Shown here: one piece after another, positions 16,772 through 24,199 of the stretch
Layout: each line of letters starts with the position of its first letter
Position numbering within the stretch: position 1 is the first letter of the stretch
From: an uncultured Clostridia bacterium
GTDB taxonomy: Bacteria; Bacillota; Clostridia; Oscillospirales; UBA644
DNA: 46,239 nt
Reading direction: 5' to 3'
Assembly: GCA_948443805.1 (NCBI GenBank)
Contig: CAOJUB010000013.1
Location: forward strand, 1 to 46,239
Made by a program: the position numbers and the translations under genes
Notes under the pieces: model-generated
What the model was told of the DNA's origin: nothing
The model's input: only the letters and a program-made list of their open reading frames with translations
The model's database searches: none

Positions 16772-17719
16772 TTATTTCCGAAGGGAAGATTCTTCATACT
16801 GAAATTTTCCCTGATTTTTTTCTTCCAGCGCTTTGATTGCGTGATACGCAAAATCGCTGTAGGGGGTGGGTATCTTGCATTCGCCGCCCATTTTTCTCAT
16901 TGCGCCGGCAAAAATTTCAATTTCGGTGGGGCGTTTGGCGTCCAGATCCTGAAGGGTGGAATATTTTGCGCTTTTTAAGAGTAGCGGCCGGGTTTTCAGG
17001 TCTTCCGCCAGATCGGCAATGTCGATTCCTTTCGCCGCGGCAACAGCGGTAACCTCGTCGATGAGCTGTTCCATCAGATTTTTTACATGAATGCTGTCCC
17101 GGTAAGCACCCACGCCTACGCCAAGGATTGCCTGCGGCAGATTATAGCCGATGTTCAGCGCGAATTTCCCCCACAGCTCCCGGATGATATCCTCACAGAA
17201 AAACCAGTGCAGCGGCGTGCCGGAAAAAAGTTCTTCGATCGCTTTTATCCGTTCGGTCGGCTGCCGGCTGCCGACTTCTCCGAAATAAATTCCCTGCGTA
17301 TTGGGTCCATCGAAGGTGATTTGATTTCCTTTTCTTTCGGCGGCGATTTTAATCATGGAATAGATCAGATGTTCTTTGCCAATCTTTTCGGCGATCAGTT
17401 CCTCGCTTCCGATCCCGTTGAGCAGGCTCATGACGAGGGTGTGCTTTTGTGTGACGGCGGCGATCGCCTCCAGGGACTGCGTCAGCGCGCCGTATTTGGT
17501 TGCTACCAGAAGCAGGTCGGCGCCGCAGGCTTCATTCGGCGTTTTCAGGTGGAGAGGGCAGGGGACGCCGTTGATGAAAAGGCCGTTTGTTTCCAGCCGT
17601 TTTTTGCGTTCGCCTTCGGCAATCACCCAGAGGTTTTCGCCCAATTTTTCGGTCAGCCCCCAAAGGAAGTAACTGCCGACTGCGCCCGCGCCGAGAAGAG
17701 CAACCGTTTTGATTTTCAT
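16772..17719 (-). CDS. 2-dehydropantoate 2-reductase family protein
   Basis: 315 residues from ATG 17719 (AAAGGA upstream). The N-terminal NADP-binding fold is VALLGAGAVGSYFLWGL; the mid-protein GIGSEELIAE and the C-terminal helical domain with KFALNIGYNLPQAIL and KSAKYSTLQDLDAKRPTEIE are those of ketopantoate reductases, including the conserved Lys, Asn and Glu. The true enzyme (PanE) makes pantoate for coenzyme A, but many paralogues act on other keto acids and nothing here, such as neighbouring pan genes, settles it. Confidence 0.85.
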   Translation of the reverse strand: MKIKTVALLGAGAVGSYFLWGLTEKLGENLWVIAEGERKKRLETNGLFINGVPCPLHLKTPNEACGADLLLVATKYGALTQSLEAIAAVTQKHTLVMSLLNGIGSEELIAEKIGKEHLIYSMIKIAAERKGNQITFDGPNTQGIYFGEVGSRQPTERIKAIEELFSGTPLHWFFCEDIIRELWGKFALNIGYNLPQAILGVGVGAYRDSIHVKNLMEQLIDEVTAVAAAKGIDIADLAEDLKTRPLLLKSAKYSTLQDLDAKRPTEIEIFAGAMRKMGGECKIPTPYSDFAYHAIKALEEKNQGKFQYEESSLRK

Positions 17720-17744
17720 CGGGGTTTTTCCTTTCTTTTTGCTG

Positions 17745-17780
17745 AAAAACCGTCCGCCGAGCCTGTCGGCGAACGGTTTT
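17745..17780 (-). terminator. Terminator of the NfeD-SPFH operon
   Basis: AAAACCGT plus TCGCCGA pair with TCGGCGG plus ACGGTTTT on the minus strand around a short loop, ending in a T run. It lies between the operon's last gene (ends 17814) and the start of the reductase. Confidence 0.8.
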
Positions 17781-17813
17781 CTGTTGTCTTGATTTTTCCG
17801 GAACAGAATCGGG

Positions 17814-18248
17814 TTAATCTTTGATCCAAGAAATTTTGTAGCCGGTTTTCCGGTCTCCGGAAACCCCCATCTGATAGCCTTCGGCAAAGGATGCGGCAAA
17901 GGTTTTTTTGCCGGCAAAAATTTCTTCGCCGTTTTCAGCCAGAAGATAGAATTCTATGGAAAAGTCCGAAAGAATCGCCTCTGCTTCAAAATCTTCTTCC
18001 GTAAAGGAAATCTTTAAAAAATGCCCGGTTTCCGTTTTGCCGTTGGCTGAATGTACGGTGCCTCCGCCGGCAGGCGTTTCACCGAGTGAATACCGGTAAC
18101 GAAGGCCGTTGATTTCTTCCTTGCAGTTGTTTTTGACCAGGATAAAAAATTCGTTGCTGTTTGCTTTTCGGGCTACCGGGCGCAAAAACGCTTCCGAAAT
18201 CACAATAATCCATATGGCTGCAAGGAGGATTGTCGCCCATTTTTTCAT
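17814..18248 (-). CDS. Membrane-anchored protein of unknown function in the NfeD-SPFH operon
   Basis: 144 residues from ATG 18248. An N-terminal membrane helix (MKKWATILLAAIWIIVISEAF) is followed by an external beta-rich domain. The start is uncertain: no clear binding site precedes it, and a TTG at 18278 inside the SPFH gene has AAAAGG only a few bases before it. The gene begins 11 bases after the SPFH stop and ends at the operon terminator. I recognise no family. A helper of the membrane microdomain proteins is possible (inference from position). Confidence 0.6.
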   Translation of the reverse strand: MKKWATILLAAIWIIVISEAFLRPVARKANSNEFFILVKNNCKEEINGLRYRYSLGETPAGGGTVHSANGKTETGHFLKISFTEEDFEAEAILSDFSIEFYLLAENGEEIFAGKKTFAASFAEGYQMGVSGDRKTGYKISWIKD

Positions 18249-18258
18249 TGCAGAAACT

Positions 18259-19233
18259 TTACTTGTCGTCGCCGACAATGCCTTTTAGAGAAGCTGCAAG
18301 GCCGGCCAGTCCCTGAATTTCAGAGGGAATGATGATTTTGGTTGCTTTCCCGTCAGCTGCTTTTTCAAAGGCTTCCAGCGATTTGATGGCAATCACCTTT
18401 TCCGAAGGCGCGGCTTCGTTGATTTTCCGGATTCCTTCTGCGGTGGCTTCCTGGATTTTCAGAATAGCTTCGGCTTCACCCTCCGCCTCTTTAATCTTGG
18501 CTTCTTTTTCGGCTTCCGCATGGAGGATTGCCGCTTGTTTTTCGGCTTCCGCCGCGAGGATTTTACTTTCTTTCTGTCCTTCCGCTACAAGGATTGCCGA
18601 TTTCTTTTCTCCTTCGGCGCGGAGTATGGATTCTCTTCTTTCGCGTTCGGCTTTCATCTGTTTTTCCATGGCGTCTCGGATTTCTTTGGGCGGAATAATG
18701 TTTTTGAGTTCCACGCGGTTTACTTTAATCCCCCAAGGGTCGGTTGCGGTGTCCAGAATGGAACGCATTTTGGTATTGATCAGGTCGCGGGAAGTCAGCG
18801 TTGCGTCGAGTTCCAGATCGCCGATGATATTCCGCAGGGTGGTTGCCGTGAGGTTCTCAATGGCCGCCATAGGGTTGTCAACGCCGTAGATAAAAAGCTT
18901 CGGGTCGGTGATCTGAAAATAAACCACCGTGTCGATCTGCATGGTTACGTTATCCTTTGTGATAACCGGCTGCGGTTTAAAATCAACCACCTGCTCCTTG
19001 AGCGAAACATTTTTGGCGATTTTGTCAATGAACGGGATTTTGACATGAAGGCCGGTTGACCAGGTTTTTAAATATGCGCCGAACCGTTCCACAACCATCG
19101 CGTGCGCCTGCGAGACGATTTTAATGTTCGCGACGATCAAGAGGATCAGAATCCCGAGAATGATCAGCAGGGTGATGAACAGCGCGTTAAAATTTTCAGC
19201 GCCTTTTGCCAGAATAAACAATGGATTAAACAT
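18259..19233 (-). CDS. SPFH / band 7 (stomatin-like) membrane protein
   Basis: 324 residues. One N-terminal membrane helix (about 16-36) is followed by a band-7 domain: MVVERFGAYLKTWSTGLHVKIPF, VVDFKPQPVITKDNVTMQIDTVVYFQI and the DPWGIKVNRVELKNI motif. Next is a long coiled coil rich in AEAEKQA and AEGEAEA repeats (about 190-270). It oligomerises into membrane rings associated with microdomains and protease control. The start overlaps the end of the NfeD gene by 8 bases; NfeD/SPFH pairing is a known conserved operon. Confidence 0.92.
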   Translation of the reverse strand: MFNPLFILAKGAENFNALFITLLIILGILILLIVANIKIVSQAHAMVVERFGAYLKTWSTGLHVKIPFIDKIAKNVSLKEQVVDFKPQPVITKDNVTMQIDTVVYFQITDPKLFIYGVDNPMAAIENLTATTLRNIIGDLELDATLTSRDLINTKMRSILDTATDPWGIKVNRVELKNIIPPKEIRDAMEKQMKAERERRESILRAEGEKKSAILVAEGQKESKILAAEAEKQAAILHAEAEKEAKIKEAEGEAEAILKIQEATAEGIRKINEAAPSEKVIAIKSLEAFEKAADGKATKIIIPSEIQGLAGLAASLKGIVGDDK

Positions 19234-19696
19234 GATAAGCTTCCTCCTCTGATTGGTTTACAATAAGTTTCACGCCGGTGATTTTTACGGCGGAAACGGT
19301 TGTTCCTTCCGGAATTACAGAGCCGTCTTCCGAGCGGGCGGTCCAGGTTTTCCCGTCAATAAAGACCTCGCCTGTCTGCAGCAGGTTGTTAATCTCTTCG
19401 GTTACTTTTCCCTGCCTGCCAATGATCTGGTCTAAATTGGTCGCTTCTTTTTTCGGAAGCAGAAATTTTTTGACCACCGGCCGGGTAAAGATCAGCGTCA
19501 GTAGCGAGATCGAAAGAAACAGCGTGATCTGCAGCCAGACATTCCCTCCGAGCAGCGATGTTACCAGCGCTGTGAGCGAGCCGAAGGCGAACCAGATGGT
19601 GGCTAGATTAATGGTTGCCGCTTCAATCACGACAAAGGCCACAAATAAAATCAGCCAGAAAATCCACGCGCCGCCGGCGGTGAAAATAAGTTCCGT
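19226..19696 (-). CDS. NfeD-like membrane protein, apparent ACG start
   Basis: About 156 residues if it starts at ACG 19696. Two or three membrane helices (AWIFWLILFVAFVVIEAATI, then LWLQITLFLSISLLT-like) precede a C-terminal OB-fold-like domain (GRQGKVTEEI to GVKLIV), the NfeD architecture. The nearest canonical start, GTG 19642, cuts the first membrane helix in half and has no ribosome binding site. The frame is open upstream, and AAGGGGGG sits 7 bases before the in-frame ACG. The partner SPFH gene overlaps its end. See the separate finding. Confidence 0.75.
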   Translation of the reverse strand, partial: TELIFTAGGAWIFWLILFVAFVVIEAATINLATIWFAFGSLTALVTSLLGGNVWLQITLFLSISLLTLIFTRPVVKKFLLPKKEATNLDQIIGRQGKVTEEINNLLQTGEVFIDGKTWTARSEDGSVIPEGTTVSAVKITGVKLIVNQSEEEAYHV

Positions 19697-19803
19697 AAAA
19701 ATTCCCCCCTTCGTTGCGCCGCCGGTCTAAAAAAACAGCGAGGCAACCGATCAATTTTTTGTTGAATTGTTTTTCCGGCAGAGCCGTATTCTGTATTTGT
19801 TAT

Positions 19804-19832
19804 AGTATAGCACAGTTCTTTGGAGAAATCAA
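19804..19832 (-). promoter_or_regulatory. Promoter of the NfeD-SPFH operon
   Basis: TTGATT (19832-19827), 17 bases, TATACT (19809-19804) on the minus strand. The leader to the NfeD start is about 100 bases. The rest of the gap up to 20063 shows no other feature I can support. Confidence 0.6.
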
Positions 19833-20063
19833 GAGTTTTATCCCTGATTTTTTTGATAAATGTACCCCCAAACAGGATCGTTTTTCCGGTTTTTATCTTT
19901 TTGTGAAAAAAATTCGCCGCTGGGAGAAACTTCAGGGCGGCGAATTTCATATGATATAGGGGTGAGATTGTAGAAAAGATAGGAAGAAAGATTTCATCTC
20001 CGCATCTCTGTCTTTCTTTCGGGGGAGATATGGAGACTGCGGAAAATCGATAAAGGTACGGTC

Positions 20064-20303
20064 ATGACTATGAATTATAAATGTATTTTAGTAAAATCTG
20101 TGACTTATGCTCAAAAGGCAAAAAAATTACTGGCGGAAAAAGGAATCTCGGTTTTTATTTCCAAACAGAATATCGGCCCGGAATATTCCTGCGCCTGGTG
20201 TGTGAGGGTTCCGGAAAAATCTGTCGGCGACGCGCTGTCGGTAATGGAAAAAAACGGCGTAAAAAGAAAAGGGGATGCAATTTTCGATGATATACCTCGA
20301 TAA
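20064..20303 (+). CDS. DUF3343 putative Se/S carrier-like protein
   Basis: 79 residues with the DUF3343 pattern: KCILVKSVTYAQKAKKLLAEKGI, a short loop, then CAWCVRVPEKSVGDALSVMEKNGV. Cys-X-X-Cys (CAWC) is the likely sulfur or selenium carrying site. The family is annotated as a putative selenium/sulfur carrier. It overlaps the cysteine desulfurase that follows, which liberates sulfur from cysteine, so a relay from the desulfurase to this protein is plausible. AAAGGT lies 7 bases before ATG 20064. Confidence 0.8.
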   Translation: MTMNYKCILVKSVTYAQKAKKLLAEKGISVFISKQNIGPEYSCAWCVRVPEKSVGDALSVMEKNGVKRKGDAIFDDIPR

Positions 20304-21417
20304 TGCCGCATCGTCTTTCCCCAAACCCCAGTCCGTTGTTTCCCGCGCGGTAACTTTTCTTCGAGAAAACGGGGCGAATCCCGGCAGAAGCGGCCATTTT
20401 CTTTCGGCTCAGGCTTCGGAAGCGGTTTTTGAGGTTCGGGATTTGGCTGCTTCGTTTTTTTCGGCGGATCCGGAAAGTGTTGTTTTTACCAAAAACGCGA
20501 CCGAGGGCCTTAACTGTGCGATAGCGGGGCTTTCCGAAAAGGGAAAAACCTGTGTGATTTCCGATATCGAGCATAATTCCGTGATCCGCCCCGTAATGCG
20601 CCTGAAACAGCGGGGAGAAACTTCCGTTTTTGTGCTGAAAACCGGGGAAAACATGTTTTCCGAACTAGAAAAGAAACTTTCCGCCGGCAGGATCTCCTTT
20701 GTCGCCATGAGCCATGCGTCAAACGTTACCGGAGAGATTCTTCCGCTGGAAGAGGTGTATTCGCTTTGCCAGAAATCCGGGATTCCGCTGATTAATGATG
20801 CTTCGCAGACGGCGGGATTTTTGGAATATGAACCGGGCGATATCCTTTGTATGCCGGGTCATAAAGGTCTGTACGGGCCGCAGGGAACCGGGCTGATGAT
20901 TTTCCGGAACCGGGAACTGCTTCCGCGGATCCGACCCCTTCTTGCCGGCGGGACCGGTACGGATTCTGCCGATCTTTTTCCGCCGGAAATACTGCCGGAA
21001 TCGTTCGAGGCCGGAACGCTGAATACGCCGGGAATCTGCGGGCTGGGAGAAGGAATTTCCTTTGTCAAAAGAAAAGCTGCGGTTTTCCGTCCCCGGGAAA
21101 CGCGGTTGCGGGATTTTTTGCTGAACGGCCTTTTGGCTATGCCCGGGATCGAAGTGTATTCTTCTTCCGGAAATTCCGTTCCGGTTCTTTCTTTTAATGT
21201 TGCCGGTTTTTCTTCGGAAGCGGTTACCGAGGTTCTGAGCCTTCGCGGAATCTGCGTCCGGGGCGGACTGCACTGCGCTCCTTTTTGCCATGAAAAACTG
21301 GGAACGCTTTCCAGAAAAGGCGCTGTCCGGGTTAGCTTGGGTGCATTCAACAAGCAGGAAGAGTGTGAAATTTTTCTGCGTGAGATAAAACGGATTGCCC
21401 CAAAAAAGGAAAAATAA
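20287..21417 (+). CDS. Cysteine desulfurase family aminotransferase
   Basis: 376 residues from ATG 20287, picked because the family begins MIYLDNAAS; an in-frame ATG at 20275 abuts the binding site. It is PLP-dependent: His in DIEHNSVIRP and SHASNVTGE, the Lys that binds PLP in CMPGHKGLYGPQGTG, Asp in INDASQTAG, and the substrate-capturing Cys in GGLHCAPFCHEKLG. It overlaps the DUF3343 gene by 17 bases. It mobilises sulfur (or selenium) as a persulfide. Belongs to the class II (SufS/Csd-like) group by the conserved RGGLHCAP loop. Confidence 0.88.
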   Translation: MIYLDNAASSFPKPQSVVSRAVTFLRENGANPGRSGHFLSAQASEAVFEVRDLAASFFSADPESVVFTKNATEGLNCAIAGLSEKGKTCVISDIEHNSVIRPVMRLKQRGETSVFVLKTGENMFSELEKKLSAGRISFVAMSHASNVTGEILPLEEVYSLCQKSGIPLINDASQTAGFLEYEPGDILCMPGHKGLYGPQGTGLMIFRNRELLPRIRPLLAGGTGTDSADLFPPEILPESFEAGTLNTPGICGLGEGISFVKRKAAVFRPRETRLRDFLLNGLLAMPGIEVYSSSGNSVPVLSFNVAGFSSEAVTEVLSLRGICVRGGLHCAPFCHEKLGTLSRKGAVRVSLGAFNKQEECEIFLREIKRIAPKKEK

Positions 21418-21449
21418 AAAAATACGAATAGAACAATCATTATGGGTAT

Positions 21450-21490
21450 AAAAAACGGCGGCCGGAGAAAGAAAGTTCCGGCCGCTGCTT
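21450..21490. terminator. Terminator between convergent genes
   Basis: A 9-bp stem GCGGCCGGA/TCCGGCCGC. On the minus strand it is followed by CCGTTTTTT and ends the DUF378 gene; on the plus strand only a weak T tract follows the desulfurase. Confidence 0.75.
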
Positions 21491-21515
21491 TTATCTTGCT
21501 TCTGGCGAAGCTGTT

Positions 21516-21740
21516 TTACTGGTGAAGCACATCAGGGTCTTCATTGTGTCTTTCTCTGAACAGCAGGGAAACGCACCATACGCCCGCCAAGCCGACGAGG
21601 GTATAGATGATTCTGCTGATTGCAGACATTTCGCCGCCGAACAGCCAAGCTACCGCGTCAAAAGAAAAGATTCCGACGCTGCCCCAGTTAAGCGCTCCTA
21701 TGATAACCAGAAACAAGGCAATTCTATCAATTATCATCAT
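21516..21740 (-). CDS. DUF378 small membrane protein (YuzA-like)
   Basis: 74 residues from ATG 21740, with GAGGTG 6 bases upstream. The sequence has the DUF378 hallmark IGALNWGSVGIFSFDAVAWL between two membrane helices, with a second helix at IIYTLVGLAGVWCVSLLF. Function of the family is unknown. It is transcribed alone towards the desulfurase. Confidence 0.82.
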   Translation of the reverse strand: MMIIDRIALFLVIIGALNWGSVGIFSFDAVAWLFGGEMSAISRIIYTLVGLAGVWCVSLLFRERHNEDPDVLHQ

Positions 21741-21990
21741 AAAAATCACCTCATCAGAGAGTTTCTCCAGAAAAACTTTTTTTATACGTTGGTTTTCAGA
21801 AAAAATGTCTGAAATTTTCCGCCAGCTTTTAGACGGCTTTTATTGTCTAATAAAATTTGTTTTTCCGTCTTTGATTTTTAAAAAAGTTCACATTTATATG
21901 TTAAACTATTCCATCTAAATATGGATTTCCGAAACGTTTTTGTCCGATCATTTTTTTCAGGCTGAGCGGAAGGAAAAAGGAGAGTTCTTG

Positions 21991-24168
21991 ATGTCTTCTG
22001 TTTATACTTTGAACTGCGCCCGTTTTACGGTTATAACCGAAGGGATTATCCGCTGCGAATATTCTGCCGATGAAACTTTTGTTGACGCGCCGACTCTATT
22101 GGCGAACAGAACCGGTTTTTCCCCCTGCGCCGGCACGGTTTCCGACGGCTGCGTGACGATTTGTACCGGCAAGATCAGGCTTTCCTATACGGAAAACGGA
22201 AAACCGTTTGAAAAAGAGAATCTTTCCGCACAGATCACCTGCGGGGATTTTTGCTTTGATTGGTATTTCGGAAAACCACAGACGAAAAATTTAAAAGGGA
22301 CGTTGGTGACGCTGGACGGCGTTGACGGTTTCCGCGACACGCCGGACGGGCTGATTTCCCGCGATGGCTGGGTTGTGATTGACGATTCGGGTTCGCCGGT
22401 TCTGTCCGACGGCTGGATTGCCAATCGTTCTGAAAACCATAAACAGGATATTTATCTGCTTGCCTATGGCTTGGATTATAAACAGGCGCTGCGTGATTTT
22501 GCTGTTCTTTCGGGCGATTTTGCGCTGCCCCGGAAATATTTTTTCGGTTCCTGGTATTCCCGCTGGTGGGCCTATACCGAGGACGATTTCCGGAAAATTG
22601 TCGATGAATATGAAGAACACGGTTTTCCGCTGGATATTCTGGTTATGGATATGGACTGGCATTATTCCGACTGGCATTACGCCGAAGGGGATCCCAAACC
22701 GACATACGGGCACGGCCATGCAGGGGGGAATCTGGGCTGGTCCGGCTATTCCTGGCAGCGGCGTTATCTTCCGCATGCGGAAGAACTGCTGCGGGAACTG
22801 GCGGAAAAGGGGATTCGCGTTACTTTGAACGATCATCCGGCCGACGGCGTTCGGGATACCGATGAAGTATATCCCGGTTTTGCGGCGGATATGGGGCTGA
22901 ACGCCGAGAAAAAGGAAAATATACCGTTTAATGCCGGTGACCGGAAATATATGGAAGCGTTTTTCCGGAACGCGCATCATCATTTTGAAGAACAGGGCGT
23001 TAGTTTTTGGTGGCTGGACTGGCAGCAGGATTATCTTTTCCCGGAAGTTCCCGGGGTGAAAGGGCTTTCACACCTTCCGTGGCTGAACCGTCTGTATTTT
23101 GAGAACAGTCGGCGGGAGGGACGCCGGGGGCAGTCGTTCAGCCGGTGGGGCGGTTTTGGCGACCATAAACATCCGGCGTATTTTTCCGGAGACTGCGTGA
23201 GTACCTGGGAAGCGCTGGCCTATGAGGTGCAGATGACCGTAAGCGCCGCTAATGCAGGTTGTTTTTGGTGGAGCCATGATATCGGCGGTTTTCAGGATGT
23301 AACGAAAAGTGATGAACTGTATGTGCGTTGGGTACAGTTCGGCGCCGTTTCGGCCGCGTTGCGGCTGCATATGTGCGGCGAGGAAAATTTCGACCGCCGC
23401 CCGTGGACATGGGGAGAACGGGCCTGCGGCGTAATGCGGGAGATGTTCCGCCTACGAAGCAGGTTGTTTCCGTATATTTATTCATCGGCTTATCGCAGTG
23501 CAAAAGAAGCGCTTCCTCTGCTGAAACCGATGTATTATGAAAATCCGGAGACCGAAGAGGCTTACCGGTATCCCGATCAGTATTATTTCGGGCCGGATAT
23601 GATTGCTTCTCCGGTTACCGAAAAAGGCGCCGGTCAAGATTGTACGGCAGAAAAAGAGATTTATCTTCCGGACGGCATTTGGTATGATTGGTTTTCTGGC
23701 GCCCGTTTTGCCGGTTCTACGACCGTCACGGTTTCTTCACCGCTGGAAACGTTTCCTCTTTTTGTCCGGGGCAATGCCGGTATTGTGTCTCAGCCCTATA
23801 CGAACCGAATGGCTTCCTCGTCGCTTCGCGAACTGATTGTGACAGTTTTTGACGGCGGAGAAGGAACGCATACCACATTTTTATATGAAGATGACGGAGA
23901 ATCCTGCTGCGAAGAAAACGGCGCATTTTTGAAAACGGAAATTGAAACCGTCCGGGAAGCGGATCGCCTGATTCTCCGGTTCCGGCCTTCCGGCAACGGT
24001 TTTTCCAGCCTTCCCGAAAAGCGGAATCTTACCCTTATTTTCAAAGGATTTCCGGAATTTGAGCCGGCTGTTTCCGGGTCTTTTACTCTGGAGAATGGTA
24101 GGGAGATAAAAATGCCGGACGTTAATCCGCGGCTTCCGCTTGAACTGGCGTATACTTTCACTGTATGA
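21991..24168 (+). CDS. Glycoside hydrolase family 31 (alpha-glucosidase-like), catalytic copy
   Basis: 725 residues from ATG 21991 (AAAGGAGAG upstream). The TIM barrel holds the expected residues: Asp343 as nucleophile in FWWLDWQQDY, Asp401 as acid/base in FSGDCVSTW, Asp222 in VMDMDWH, and HDIGG after the acid/base. Beta-sandwich domains lie at both ends, with a C-terminal DUF5110-like segment (FLYEDDGES). No signal peptide, so it is cytoplasmic. It removes alpha-linked sugar from intracellular oligosaccharides; the exact linkage is unknown. It is 28 bases before its paralogue. Confidence 0.9.
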   Translation: MSSVYTLNCARFTVITEGIIRCEYSADETFVDAPTLLANRTGFSPCAGTVSDGCVTICTGKIRLSYTENGKPFEKENLSAQITCGDFCFDWYFGKPQTKNLKGTLVTLDGVDGFRDTPDGLISRDGWVVIDDSGSPVLSDGWIANRSENHKQDIYLLAYGLDYKQALRDFAVLSGDFALPRKYFFGSWYSRWWAYTEDDFRKIVDEYEEHGFPLDILVMDMDWHYSDWHYAEGDPKPTYGHGHAGGNLGWSGYSWQRRYLPHAEELLRELAEKGIRVTLNDHPADGVRDTDEVYPGFAADMGLNAEKKENIPFNAGDRKYMEAFFRNAHHHFEEQGVSFWWLDWQQDYLFPEVPGVKGLSHLPWLNRLYFENSRREGRRGQSFSRWGGFGDHKHPAYFSGDCVSTWEALAYEVQMTVSAANAGCFWWSHDIGGFQDVTKSDELYVRWVQFGAVSAALRLHMCGEENFDRRPWTWGERACGVMREMFRLRSRLFPYIYSSAYRSAKEALPLLKPMYYENPETEEAYRYPDQYYFGPDMIASPVTEKGAGQDCTAEKEIYLPDGIWYDWFSGARFAGSTTVTVSSPLETFPLFVRGNAGIVSQPYTNRMASSSLRELIVTVFDGGEGTHTTFLYEDDGESCCEENGAFLKTEIETVREADRLILRFRPSGNGFSSLPEKRNLTLIFKGFPEFEPAVSGSFTLENGREIKMPDVNPRLPLELAYTFTV

Positions 24169-24199
24169 ACCTAAATTTTCTGAATGGGTGGCGATGATG

